Shown here piece after piece: positions 1 to 12,600 of a DNA stretch of 64,000 nucleotides. The translations under genes were made by a program, and so were the position numbers. This DNA is from Agroathelia rolfsii (Eukaryota; Basidiomycota; Agaricomycetes; Amylocorticiales; Amylocorticiaceae), in assembly GCA_018343915.1 (NCBI GenBank), contig JABRWF010000004.1, positions 3,410,001 through 3,474,000 on the forward strand. Reading direction: 5' to 3'. Below the pieces are notes generated by a model. It saw only the letters and a program-made list of their open reading frames with translations. It had not been told where the DNA came from and searched no databases. The first letter of the stretch is position 1. The number at the start of each line of letters is the position of its first letter.

Positions 1-524
1 TCTTGCATGCATGCCACTGTAGCTCTACAAACTCCGCTCCCTGCGACATCCGTGATTTTTTTTTTTTTTCAAGAGGTTTTCTTAATGATGTTCTCCCCCT
101 CAGTTTACCGAATGAAAACGATGGTTAACTGCTTTGACGCCATGGGTATACATGTTAAGTTCAGTTACATGCACGAGTTCTCCTTTTGAGAGGTAGACAG
201 AGAGCGTTAATAGACAGACATGCTAGAGTTACATACAAGAGATAGAAAGCACAAAGAAAAGAAGGAAAAGAAGTACAGAAGAAGAAAAAAAGGAAATCCA
301 CATAGTTCAACGTCGAGAGTGTTCATAACAACATCCACATCCACCAAGACAATTCCATCGTACATTTTTTATGCTACACCAACTCCGATCAATGCATAAT
401 CGCATCACAACGCATCCCGTTCCGTTCCTAAATGTTTGCTTCCGCGTCAATACCACCACCACAACAATATAATATTTAGCCCAACTTACCCCGCATGATG
501 AATGCATATATATATATGCATTAT
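1..524. other. 3' flank of the carrier gene, no gene seen
   Basis: Low-complexity AT-rich sequence downstream of the minus-strand carrier gene. It includes an A-rich purine stretch around 240-300 and an AT-alternating tract near 507-520. The short open frames here have no recognisable protein features. It probably holds the carrier's 3' untranslated region and terminator. Confidence 0.5.
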
Positions 525-2521
525 TTAAATATTATACCCTTGCGACCTCAACCAGCTCACACCATTCTTGAGCTGCTCAAACGTGAGGAAGATTAAGATC
601 GTTGTCGGCTGCAGCCGGGTCCAAGCGGGCACCCATCCTTTGAACATGAACATCGGCCCTTCGTTCGCCATGGCCGTCCTTATCGCCGCAAGCGTCGACT
701 GTTCGTAAAGAAAATTTTGTTAGTTATCAGACTGATCAAAGAATGCGGATTGGTGGATGTGAGGAGAGGGGCGGGCCGATGTGGAGGGAAGGGGAGATTA
801 AAAGGAAAGATATATATCCACCCTACAGTGGCATATGGATGTAGGAACATGTACTCACAGATGACCCCGGTCCTGAGGCGTTCATGATACGGCTCTGCAA
901 ATCACCAGTAATAAGGTCTCATCAGCTCCTGATCATGCGTAGTAACTCTGGGACTGGTCTCTGGATTCTTACCTTGAGGACATCTGCAGGCGAGCATACT
1001 GTAGTGGCCACCGTTCCCTAAATGAAACACAAACAAAAATAATCAAGATCTGGTCTTACTTGCAACCTTGGTAGGGGAGGAACTTACTGCTGCGAAACTG
1101 GCTGTAAAGTGGCAGATGATGTTATCCTCGAAATACGACGTGCGCAAGAGCTCCGCTTTGAAGAAATCATATCTAAAGAAAAAAGAAATCAGATCTGGGA
1201 ATCTTAGATAGAGCGAAAGACTACGCACGATGCAAGCTGGCTAGCGTTCATCAAGATTGCACGGAAGACGTTGGGCACGGCCCCGCGGGCTAACGAGGAC
1301 GGACCCTCATTGCGCACCATCTATACATCCATAATTAGCGTCATGGCTCTCCGCACATGCATGACTCATTAGACTCACCTTGTACACCGCATCAAGACTG
1401 TTCCTGTACCCATACCGTTGACCGATAGGCTTCGCCGCATCACCCTGCATGCGAACCATGACGATCTCGCCTGGGTTACCGACCAGGCCGGCGATACCAC
1501 CCGCTATAACAACGTCAAACGCACATCAGATCACTGGCCAGAGGAGGAGGCGGCGACGACAACGACGATCCACAACACTCACCCATCGTACCCGCCAAAG
1601 CGAGCTTATGAGCTGGCAGCGGCTCGGGCTTGCCCGCTGCCTGGATCTCCTCCAGGCTGGCGAACGAGGGCGAGGGTGCACCGGCGAGCCACGCCTTGGC
1701 CTCGTCGTAGGCCCAGAAGCGGCAGACCGAGTAGGACATTTGGCGGAGCCAGGTGCCCGTCAGTCCATCAAACAGACCCCGCACGCCTGGCGGTCATCAT
1801 TACATCGCATGCAAAAAAAAAAAAAGGAAAAGGAAATAAAAACAGATACATGGGTAGGTAGGTGCACGTGCGAGGAGAGGGAAAAGTGGTATTTTTTTAG
1901 TCAGTTCCATCTGGATCGGGAGATAGGTGAGTGATATTACTGACCTCCTTCGGAGACGGTCTTCTTTATCGAAACAAGCATGCGCTTGTCGCCAGATGCT
2001 TGGAGACGGACCTTGGTTAGGTCAAGTGGACTAATAGGGATGCCGGAACGTCATCACGATATCGAAGATGTGAAGATTAAACAACCATGACGATCGCAGG
2101 GATAGGATGATGAATATGATGAGAAGAAGAATCAGGCATCAGCAAACGACGACTCAAAGGGACTAGTGGCGTTGGGCGCATGAACCGGACCACAACCAAA
2201 TTGGCGGAGCCATTTGAATCTGGCAAGTGCGCCAGGGGAGTGGATAGGAATGGGGAAGAAGAAGCCACGAACGTGAACGTGAACGGAGAGGGACTCACTG
2301 CGTGATCGAGGCTGCAATCGTCGCAGCGACACCTGACGATGACGATTGTAGTTCCACATCAGCCGATCCAAGCTCAAGTTGACGGGAGTCATTGCCTATT
2401 AGGCTGTCTATATGAACGCACCTCCGAGCCAGAATGGATAAGGTTTGTTGTTCTTGCTCTTGCTGATTGCCTGCAACGGTGCGGGCTCCTTGGATGCTGT
2501 TGTCACTGCCTTGGTCGACAT
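525..2521 (-). CDS. DIC1: Mitochondrial dicarboxylate-type carrier (SLC25/MCF family)
   Basis: A mitochondrial inner-membrane carrier that most likely exchanges dicarboxylates (malate, succinate) for phosphate. I join ten exons on the minus strand: 2422-2521, 2299-2332, 1945-2030, 1583-1786, 1379-1503, 1229-1320, 1088-1172, 973-1017, 859-894 and 525-698. All introns are GT-AG, and the total is 981 bases (326 residues), the usual size for the family. The three carrier signatures PxD/ExxK/R appear in order as HPLDLTKVRLQ, NPGEIVMVRMQG and SPADVLKSRIM. The C-terminus contains GWVPAWTRLQPTTILIF, which is close to fungal Dic1 proteins. The start ATG at 2521 follows a stop-rich region and leads through a short Lys-rich N-terminus into YPFWLGG, the first helix. 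Substrate is inferred from family resemblance; an oxaloacetate or other dicarboxylate carrier is the main alternative. Confidence 0.88.
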
Positions 2522-3735
2522 GATGATGATGGTCTCTGGTTGATGATGGTGCTGCTGCTGGGTGGTGCTTGGCTCGAGCTCGCTGTTGTTATCTTGCCAG
2601 CTCTGGTGGAGAGGATTTTATATGTCGTGGGCTGGGTGCGTCAGTGGGGGGGAATGAAGGGGGTGGTGTCTTATGCACCTACCAACTACAACGTCGTAGT
2701 AGTCGTGCAAGCTCTGGCTAGGGTGCTAGCTGGCTGGTATTCTGGACGATGCCCGGTACGATCCGAATCAAACGACGACGAACTAGGACCCATGACTTGG
2801 AGTGTTGCCCCCCTTCGTTCTTATTTCAATCGACCACCATCATTAGAACGAGCACTGGCAATACATAGCACATTCAGCACGGCTCACAAGACCAATCAAT
2901 TCGGCCCTTATGTCATCAGTACATCGCCCGTCCATTGACATATTGCTAGTGCGCCTTGCTCGCTGGTCTGAGACATGTCTCATCTAATATGCGTATATGA
3001 GGTGCGTAGCGCCCTGTTGACCTGAACACATAGGCCTGCTGAGTTTGGACGCTCGAGTGGAGGGATTCAACATGCGAATAGCTGAATGTATCATGGAGGG
3101 AGATCTTCCATCTGGGGTACCGGCCGTCCGTCTGGGGTACCGGCAGCCCTGATCTGCGTCCGGGGTCGGGTCGGCGGGGCCCCAATAGGGAAACAGGCGG
3201 CGGCAAGGGTAGACAGATGCTATGGAGAATATGGAGTCTAGGTAGTCTAGGTTATAACCGTAGCAGTCATCTGCTCCAAGCACACGATGGTCGACTGTAT
3301 TGTTCAAATAGGACGTAATATATTCGTTGTTTGTCCCATGACTGACGTCTCAGAATATACCCCTTCTTCGGGTTCCGTGTTTTCCCGAGATTCTGCATCG
3401 TCGCAACTCGTGTGACCTTGCATCATAGATTTCTCTGTGAATAGCAACATCTATGATGATGTTGATAGAAACACATGTCAGAATCCCTGGCTATCACATT
3501 CATAATCATCCGAATCTGCGAGCTGAATTCACGGCTAATATCGATCCAGTCAGGCATGGAGTGGTACCAGCAGCAGGATTATCCGATAAATGCTCAACTT
3601 GATATCACGAGACATAGGAGATAAGGCTCAACATACGTCCTATTAGCAGTCGCAATGATACAATTCACCAGAGGTTCGTCAAGAAGATACTTGTATACAT
3701 CGATCGAATGAATTATATAAGCCGCAATCAGCGTT
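2522..3735. other. Intergenic: carrier promoter and SDR 3' flank
   Basis: No convincing gene. It should contain the carrier promoter at its left edge. A short tandem duplication of TCTGGGGTACCGGC lies near 3114-3145. The open frames here are short and lack codon structure or motifs. Confidence 0.5.
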
Positions 3736-4952
3736 TCAATCAAATAATACTCCTCCATCCACCAGTATCTGCACCAGAAAATAAGATATAAACGATACAC
3801 GCTCGAATATCGACTAGGTAACCCTGTTGCACGTACGCTTTGACCTGTGATAAAACCACTCTTCTCCGAAGCTAAGAACGATACAACTTTAGCAACATCT
3901 TGTGTCTGTCCCACTCTTTCCAGGGCAGCCGCTTTGGTCCACTGCATTCCGTGAGTCCTTTGCGAAAAAGGAAAGGAAAAGGAGAACAAATCGACAAAAG
4001 AACTTGCCATTTTCCACACCTCATCTTCGGATAATCCATTGAAATGCGTCAAAGAGGTAGCTATTCCTTTGGCTATTACAATTTAGTAATCAAATGAGAA
4101 ACAAATGGTAGGGATGGATTTGCTGTACTCATTGATGTCTCAATTGTCCCTGGGCAATATGCGTTGACTGTGATACCATGCACACCCCACTCTTGAGCTA
4201 TGCCCGTAGTATTAGACCTTGTTTCTCAAAGATTCAATATGTCGTAGCCTACCAGCGGACTGAGTTAGCCCTCGTACTGCGAACTTTGCCGCTGAGTATG
4301 GTCCTAAGAAGGAGTAGCCTTTCTTTCCTGCTATCGATGATGCGCCTTGGTTCGAGAGAAATAAATAAACGTTTGCTACCCCTGAAGGGTAATGTATCAT
4401 TCACTAACCAATAACTCGACCGCCACGCCCTTGCTTGATCATCTGGGCAGCAGCATATTTGTATGATAGGAAAACGCCTTTTACATTGATGGCAAGCATC
4501 CGATCAAGCTCCTCCACAGACACTATAAACCATTAATACATTAACGAACAACGTGTCGGTGTTACGAACGATATGGGTAAAAACGCACCGTCAACAAACG
4601 GTTTCACAAAAGCGATGCCTGCGTTTGCAACCATCTTCTCAAAAATCAACAATAGTTCAAGAATCAAGATATTACGGGGATTTGAGAAACATACAATGTC
4701 AATACCGCCGAATTCAGAGACAGCCAGCTCCACCATCTCTTTCACGTTGCTTTCGACAGACATATCACCAGCGTAGCTTACAGCTTTACGTCCTTTGGAT
4801 TTAATCTCGTCGATAAGGGTGTTAAGATGAGGGATCTGTTTCTCTAAGTCGTTGACTACAATGTCGCAACCATCTTCCGCAAGCTGAAGAGCAATACTAC
4901 GGCCAATACCGCCTGCGCAACCAGTGATGATGGCAATCCTTGGGGATGTCAT
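3736..4952 (-). CDS. Short-chain dehydrogenase/reductase, diacetyl/acetoin reductase type
   Basis: A classical NAD(P)-dependent SDR, most similar to acetoin (diacetyl) reductases and butanediol dehydrogenases. Eight exons: 4695-4952, 4589-4634, 4409-4522, 4253-4345, 4129-4197, 4008-4072, 3837-3941 and 3736-3768. They total 783 bases (260 residues), typical for the family. The cofactor motif TGCAGGIG is near residue 10, followed by ANAG, a Ser-Ser pair in GASSIAG, and the catalytic YSAAK. The end reads GFITGQSILVDGGVLFD, the usual SDR C-terminus. ATG 4952 is chosen because the Rossmann strand starts immediately after it; the reading frame extends upstream but only from a TTG. The sixth intron (3942-4007) begins with GC, not GT, and is 66 bases long. 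Retaining it would insert 22 residues in frame. The exact substrate is not shown by the sequence. Confidence 0.85.
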
Positions 4953-6231
4953 GAGTTCAATCCTGTTGGCGAGATAGTGAGTATAATCCAATCATGTTGT
5001 ATAGCATTTATACTAGTGTTGAAGGCCCGCCGCTGCAAGCGTATCCATGAATCATGGGTTCGAGTTATACAAGTACTAATATGTCATCTGAGTATATTTC
5101 AAGTACATATTCGTCCTTGATATGGGTTTACAGTGAATATATTATGATTAAGGCATTAGAGATTGACACACAGGCCTTTGATAGCTTTGATTATTCGGAG
5201 CAGAACAAGGAACCGACCCATCTCAGGCTGACCGACTTGGTAGAAATTTAACTAATCAAGTCAAGCTGTCCAAGTTTGCGCATTAGTGTGCAATGTCGTC
5301 ATCTTCTTAAAGAAATCGGTTAAAAGTTTGATTCTTGACCTTGGGTCCACTCTCGGCGGGAGCTCACAACCGTAGTTAGAATACCATAATAGGTATAATT
5401 GAATCACACATAGGTTTGTGGCTTATGTATATACAGAGTTGAATTTGATAGCATTTACTAGTAATCATGAGCAATGGCTTACTAATAATAATCAGAAACA
5501 TAGACCTAGTTAAAAGCTCTCAAAGCGTATCCCATCATCCATTATCTTTTATTTCAGGCGCACATCTATTCAGTCAGTAATACAATACAATCCAACTTCA
5601 AGTTACGCTTTGTCCAGTGAGAAAGCTGTCTTTGAAGCCAGAAGTGAAATGAGACCAGCAATATTCCGTGGGTGACCTACGCGTCGAATGGCAGCTTTGT
5701 CAGCCATCTAGTATAAATGAACCACCTTAAGCACCTCTTGGCTTTGCATGTAATCTGGACCACCACGTCCCCATCATTCGATACCAGTATGCAAAAATCA
5801 TAGTCAAGAACTCAAACACAAACTCGTTATTAAATAATCTTATTATCAAAGTATGGGTATATTCATAGTCATTACACCCTACAAAAACCATCGTCTACAA
5901 TGTAATCAAGTAATACACGAGCACCTCTACCCTTCCGTCAATACGCCTTATATAAAGTCCAAATAAAGATATAAATCCAAAGAGAAACCATCAACTAATT
6001 AGGCTCTTCAATTGTTGATGACGTCCCTCATCATCGCCAGAGTTGCCAGAGTCTCTGAGTTTTTCAAGGCAAACCAAGAACTTTCGAGGGCTCGAGCGCT
6101 CAACGCAAGCACCATGAATCACTCGGCGGTGTGGCGACCAAGCCGGGCTTAATCGAGGAAATCTGCTGTGTTCCTGCCATGATCTCAACCCAACCACAAG
6201 CAACTCCCCTCCCCCCACCAAGTCCTCCGAT
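4953..6231. other. Intergenic: SDR promoter and 3' flank of the membrane-protein gene
   Basis: AT-rich sequence with no supported gene. Short open frames near 5054-5251 lack motifs. The left edge should carry the SDR promoter and the right edge the 3' untranslated region of the next gene. Confidence 0.5.
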
Positions 6232-7687
6232 TTAGACTGCCATCGCCTTACCGCTAGGAAATACCTCCACCTTATTATCAAAGCTGCCCTCACTCGTCTC
6301 CTTCCAATTCTCATCATCCTCCGCCCCCTCCTCCAAATCATTGTTCGCTCGGCGCATGGCATAATGCCTCGACCGTCTCGCCGAGGAATCCTCAAGCTCG
6401 ATATCGTCGCGGTGCGTCTGGACGGTCTGGTGGAGCGAGATCTGCAGGCCAGAGGCGGGGAATCCGCTGGCCGTGGTGGGTGTTAGGCCACCTGTGGATT
6501 GGCCGCCGCTGTGTTTGTCGCCAGTGGAGACGCCGGTGGCGACGCGGACGATGACGGCTGAGAACTGTGTTTGGGTTGAAGAAGAAGAGGTCAGAGGTCA
6601 GAAAGGATTTGACGAAATGCTGTAGAATGGGTGCGGAGAACTTACCACGATGCCCTAAATAGTGGGTTGGTTGGAGTTACAAAGTCAGTATGAATAGTCC
6701 CGTAACAGAGATCGATGTAATATGTGCTAGCATGAACATACAATAACAGGCGAGAGCTATCATAATATATCGAAAAGCGTGAGCAGGCTGTTCATTACGA
6801 GAATAAAGGGGAAGGAAGCTCACAGAGTTAAGGAAGACGAACATGAACGGGGTTCCGGCACCGTAAGTGGCGATCATCAGGATAAGCCAGAGGGAGTATA
6901 TAGCACCTGTTGAGATAACATCGTCGTCAGCGCAAGCTCGACAAAATGAAATACAAAAGCCTGAGAGAAGACATACCCGACTCAACGATGATAACAGCGA
7001 CATAGTTCAGATCTGTCGAGAGCGAACCAAGCTTGTGTACCGCCCTTTGTATCTGCCAGATCTTAAAGGCAATCAAGCCTGATAATAAATGGCAACAGCG
7101 ACGGTAGTTAGTATTCGGCGATAACAATGATCATCAAGGAAATCAATGATGGTGATGACAATATTGACGTTGACATAGACACACATTTGTCAATGCACTG
7201 GCACTGACAAGAGATGGAAAAAAGAGGAAGGGGGAAGGCAAACAACACTTACCCGTACACAAAAAGTTGACGACAAGGGTGACAACATAGAAGATCCAAA
7301 CGCGCAACGACTCATTCGCGGCCGCAAACGTTTTGTTATTTTCCACGAGTGAGAGTGTGTAGCACCAATAGACGCCGGTTCCTTGATGGGAGTAAAAAAA
7401 AAAAGAAGCCTGTCAGTTTTCTTTCTTTCTCTGGATCACGGTACAAACTCGGGGTTTTCCAAAAATTGATCAAATAAGAGAATAAGAAGAGACACGTAGA
7501 GAGGGAGAGAAAAAGGGAAAGAGCAATGTATTTGCGGCGTCATCAAAATTCGGGTGATTGTATGCAATTATACGTACCGATGTCTGCTAAAACGGCAAGA
7601 ACGGGAATAATGATGATCTTCATATTTTTCCTCCATACAACGAAACAACGGTAGACCTGGCATAGCAAGGCTAATGATTAGTATAAT

Positions 7688-7738
<51 letters not shown>

Positions 7739-8247
7739 ACAGACGAGCCAACGCACCAGGAATGCATCTGAAACGACGGTTGTGCAAACGTAAAGCACGC
7801 TTTTTAAGATGTTCTTCCAATCTGCAAAGTTTTGATAGTATTTGAGAGGATCTGACGTCGCCCGGGCTTCAAAGTCTCGCACGATATCCACTATGGCATG
7901 CTATTTGTAACCATCCACGTCAGTATCTGCAACGGGCACATGTCCAGAAAAAAATGGTACGCACTGCTGTAACCAACACCACGAGGAGCGTCGCTGCAGC
8001 CTGAAGATTCCTCGTCGAGAGATTTGTTTGCTTGTGCCGCAGGACGACCATGCATTGGTAATAGAGCGTCGCATAAAGACCTGCATGGAGGAAGCGTGCA
8101 TTTTTTTGTTATATTAGATACATCTCATGTCTGGATGATGGGCCTTGACACCCAAATTGGCCGTCTATGCGGAGTTTACTCACCGTAGAGAATGACCTCT
8201 AGATAGGTGCCCAGAGTCTCGGACACGACCTGCGAAACACCCGCCAT
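6232..8247 (-). CDS. Uncharacterised multi-pass (7TM-like) membrane protein
   Basis: An intron-rich gene for an integral membrane protein of a type common in mushrooms but without a known job. It starts with MAGVSQVVSETLGTYLEVIL. The exons then encode successive hydrophobic segments, including LQAAATLLVVLVTA, ILKSVLYVCTTVVSDAFLV, IIIIPVLAVLADI, VWIFYVVTLVVNFLC, LNYVAVIIVESG, YSLWLILMIATYG and GIVFSAVIVRVATG. A hydrophilic tail with Arg/Glu/Asp clusters ends in GKAMAV. The pattern of about seven helices and a cytosolic tail suggests a receptor-like or tetraspan-like protein, but no signature proves signalling. The fourth or fifth intron contains a 44-base poly-T run (transcript sense) between its donor and the branch site TACTAAT. 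Exon borders are approximate; the stop is TAA at 6232-6234. Confidence 0.7.
7690..7733. repeat. 44-base poly-A (poly-T in the transcript) inside an intron
   Basis: An uninterrupted A44 run on the plus strand. In the sense of the membrane-protein transcript it is poly-T, lying after donor GTGCGT and before branch site TACTAAT and acceptor CAG. It forms an extreme polypyrimidine tract and will be length-unstable. Confidence 0.9.
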
Positions 8248-9617
8248 AGAGGATTACGGGTAGAACAAAAGAAAAGAAATGGAAAGGGAATGGTCCTGGT
8301 TCAAGAGAGAGGGGGTGGGTGATTAATTGTTGCTGAGAGAACAATTCGCTGGCAATGGTCAGCTTATCATATCAATAAGCCCATGGCGCGTAATGGATCC
8401 ATCAACGAATGATATAGGAAGAAGTATGGACCTGAGCGGCATGGGCAAGGACCGGACCCGCCGAGATCGAGGGCCAGAGATGGCTACTTAGTTAGGGCGG
8501 ATGATGACTACAATAAATCAATCGATGCCTGGCACTGGCGTAGTGTTGCATCGGACAATGACAAACTGTTACTCCGAAAGTGAATGGAGCCTAAGTGTAA
8601 GAGGTGATCTTCTATAATAAGGATGCAACAGGGCAGCCCATGATGCCCATCCCACGTCGACGGCCGCGATGACAAGCGAAGACCGGCTGCGGACACACAT
8701 GCATGTGGTCACTGGCAAACCTCAGACTTTTTTTGCCTTGCACCGCATCTCGTCATGGGCCTGGAATACGCTTACTACAGGCGATGGTGAGCTCAGCGGA
8801 GCCGCTCGCTCATCGCGACCAGCGCATAGCCGACCGAACAGATATTACTCATTGAGCGCTTTGGGGGATGCGCTAAAGCCGTGTGCTCTGTGATGTGAAT
8901 ACAGAAATTGTCGCGGAAAAAGAAGGCGCCACGATGGACTCCACGCAATCGCCATTAGTGCGGGGTACGGAACCAAATCCATTCCGAGCATCGGATTAAA
9001 AATATCAGTCAAGACGACATATCATCATCAGTCAATATAACATATAGTCATCAGTCATTGCCGTTGCTGCCGCTTCCTGCCTTAGACTTCCAGTTCCTGT
9101 GAGTGTTCCTATCCATTCCCATCTTATTTATTTATTTTCCTTTGTTCTTTTTTCTCTTTCTCTTGGGAAAAGCCATCCTCTTCATCTTCGGTAGTCATCA
9201 CAAATCATTGTTAAGCTGCTGTTCTGCACCTGTCTTGTTGACGTCGTCGGTGATTGCCCTGATGCTTTGTGCGACTATGACGGACGATCCTTCCAGAGAT
9301 AGAAATGCAACATTCATTATCATTATCAACAAGCATTAGTCAAGAAGGAACAAGACGGGACTGGGAGAAAAAAAAAAAAAAGGAACGTGGAAGTATAGGG
9401 GAAAAAAATTGATTCTAGTATTTTATCCGATGTACAAAACTATTTGGCTAACAGTGCAGCACTTTTGAAATTACATATTGTCCTATCCCTCCGAGGAAAA
9501 CAATGAAAGGAAAATGAAATGAAAAAAGAATATAAAGTTAGTAGTGGAAGAAATGGAAATGCAAGATGAGGCAACGCGTAGTAAGTGTAGAGCAATAGTA
9601 ACATAAGTATAAAAAGT
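8248..9617. other. Intergenic: promoter of the membrane-protein gene and flippase 3' flank
   Basis: No supported gene. The left part should hold the promoter of the membrane-protein gene. Around 9340-9600 the sequence is A-rich and probably contains the 3' untranslated region of the flippase gene. Open frames at 8508-8893 and 9103-9339 show no motifs. Confidence 0.45.
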
Positions 9618-12600
9618 TTATATTGCTACTGCATCCTTCCATGTTTCGGTACCATCGTCGCCATCACCCTGGTGGCTATCCATAAAACCACCGCCAGCCT
9701 GATACTGCTGCTGCGATGTTTCTATTGTCGCGCCCCTGATGGTACTCACGTCCGAGGGCCGGTACCTGTGCTGATATTGCTGTTGCTGCTGTTGTTGTCC
9801 CTCAACAGTGTACGCTATTCCATAATGATGGTCTTGTTCCGTACGGTCGTCATCGTCATACTCGCTCTCGCTATCATAGTGTGTGCCTGCGGCAGATTCG
9901 CGCGCCGTGGCAAACGACTCGCGCGTTGTCCCGCTCATAACGCTCGGTCCGCGTGGCAGCTCCGTCCTATCAGGCGATGGCGACCGCGGGTCCATGCCAT
10001 TACCACCACTACCATTCTCTACATCAATACCAGCAGCAGGAGAGTGTGGGGTCGAGGAATAGTGCTCGGGCTGTCGCACAGTCATTTCGTATGATCCCGG
10101 AGACACTTCCGGCGTTCTTGACGACGATGACGAGCCAGTAATGCTGGCCAGGTACGGTGAAATTCCCCGCGGCGGTGACGACGGCGGAATTTGAGCTGGC
10201 GATGGTGCCGACGACAGGGAAGGGTCTGGTCTCGAACTTCCTCCTCCCGTTCCTCCTGCTCCTGTTCCTGGAGCCCCATTACTCTCCCACGCACTTCGCG
10301 ACATCGAAGGCTTTCTATTGTGGCTGGAAGAAGCTGGAGGATCATACGTAAATTCGCCGCTCTGTAGTTTATAAAGCGCGGGTGGTATCGGCGAAGGTGT
10401 CGGAATATCTGATACAGAATAGTACGAATCCGGCCGGCCTGGCGATGTTCGTGAGGGCGCCATCAAGGTGTGTGTGTCAGCGGCCGCGTCAGGCGTAAGA
10501 TGTGTCGCTGTCGTCGTCGTCTGTTCATACGCAAGTGCGCGCGGAGAAGGCCCGTCCGAGTAATAGCTCAACCTCGACCCTTTCCCTCGCGGCGACGCCA
10601 TCGGCGTCCCGAGCGGTGTCGTATTCGGCGGTGTCGCCGTCGCCAAAAAATCCCCCGCGTTCGATACAAATGCGGGCTCGGAATCGTCCTTGCTGCCAGT
10701 ACCACCGTTCAACATGGACGCGTCTGATTGAGAGCGCGCATGCGGTTCGCGGAACATGGGTGCGTATTCAATGTCTGTACCCGTCAGCGATCTCTTGTTC
10801 TTCGCCTCGCTTCTGTGTCGGATTCCCAGGCGGTCTTTGAGGTCGCCAAGGACCCACATCTCGCGCACGATGTCCTTGTCCAGGGGTCTGTATGCTGTCG
10901 TAATGAACTTAACGAGGTAGCGCGGTGCTAATCAAAGAGAGGGATGTCATTAGCTATGTTCATATACAAGAGGGCAGAGCTATAGGTCGACTTACTAAGG
11001 GATAGGACAACTGATATAACGACCGTCGTCCAGAACGTGAGCTCTCCAAAGAGGATGACGACCTCATCGACGAAATCCGGGCTTTGGAAGAACGAATAGA
11101 TGACAATCCAGAGTATCATCACGAGTGATGAGCCCAGAACGGTGAGCCATGTTATGATCGTCCAACTATAATAAAATCGCCAGTCAGCTCAGAAAGAGTG
11201 CGACATATTCATCATCAGCTTACTAATGTGTATTCATGCCCACGTAAGTGTTCGCAGCAATGATAGCCGAGACAGATATCGTCGTTCCAAAGTCGGACAG
11301 GGACTCAATCCCACGGCCGTTCCAAGAGACAACAATCTCCAGCGTCCAGACAGCATAGGCGATAAAGTAAACGACACAAGATTGATATAGACCATCGAGC
11401 ATGTATAACCAGAATTTAGTTCGCGTGTACTCGAGCCCACGGATGCCCCGGATGTAAAGTTGGGGGAATGCCAAGGCTGCGCGGGCATTTATGTCCTGAT
11501 CGAATGCTAAAGAAAGAAAAAAGAGGAAAAAAAAAGTATGAGTGAAGCCCATATATATGAAAGACGACGGATCCTAACCTCCCAGAACGATGACGGGTAG
11601 AGATGTGAAAACAATATTAAACAATAAAATGAATGTGTATTGGTATAGATAGGTGGCGTCAAAGCTAAGATGTCGAATTCAGCGTTTATTGAATTGCTCA
11701 CAATGAAACATATCAGACGTACTTGTTGAAAGGTAGGAACCAAAAGATCGAAAATGTCCAAATGATGTTCTTCATTACAACAAAAGATTGAGATACAAAA
11801 GCAAATTTCGTTGGAACATAAGGGCACATACCTTGTAGAAGAAGTTGCTGTGCATGTCAGCTATACGTTGATACGACCACCGGCCATGGACGAGAAGCAA
11901 TTTGGTCAGGTAGCGGAACTGGCCAAATGCGTAGTCTGCTGACATGGCTGCCTGGGAGCCTTCAAGACCAAGTAGCCCACACCCAATGTTAGCCTCCTGG
12001 ATCATGGCAACATCGTTGGCACCGTCGCCAATGGAAAGTGTCATAGCATTACACCCTTCTTTCACCTGTAGGCAAATGTATTTAAGATGTCGCCGGAGAA
12101 AGGTTTTAAAAACATGCCCACCAGTTTCACAGTCAAGGCCTTTTGGGCTGGTGACACACGACAGCATACGACAGTTTCACACTGTGTCCCTAAGCTAAGG
12201 AAAAGAGACTTCAGTCCAGGCTCAAGGGCGTATCGCAAGGTGTCGCCGTCGATAACGACTGCAAAAGCCGCCTGAGCACCAGGGACAAAGCCACGTTTGT
12301 GAGGATCCAAAGACGGGGGACCAAGGATGGACGCAATCTTGTTGAGGCCAGCTTCGATCTGTGCTCGTGCTTCCTCAGGCGTGGCTGCAGATAAGATCAT
12401 GATCTCCATGTCGCTCTTGAGAAGATTGCAGCTGAAGCCTACAGAAAAAGTAAGAATGTTAATTCACCATCAGAAAGACAGAATTCTCACCGATCTCAAT
12501 AGCCGTCTGTAATTTATCGCCTGCAAGTGACGTCACTAACAACTCCAAAGGTCCAACAAGAAACAACTAACCAGTCAGGATCCAAAGCTTAATTCCAGCC

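Noticed and set aside
1418..1934. Overlapping plus-strand open frames across the carrier gene
   Set aside because: They lie antisense to well-supported carrier exons, are rich in Arg and Thr runs, and show no motif.
2339..2938. 199-codon plus-strand open frame beside the carrier start
   Set aside because: It overlaps the first carrier exons in antisense and its translation has no recognisable domain.
5041..5075. GGTTCGAGT resembling a tRNA B-box
   Set aside because: No matching A-box or cloverleaf can be drawn around it.
9672..10931. Plus-strand frames opposite the flippase C-terminal tail
   Set aside because: Shadows of a low-complexity coding region with biased codon positions.
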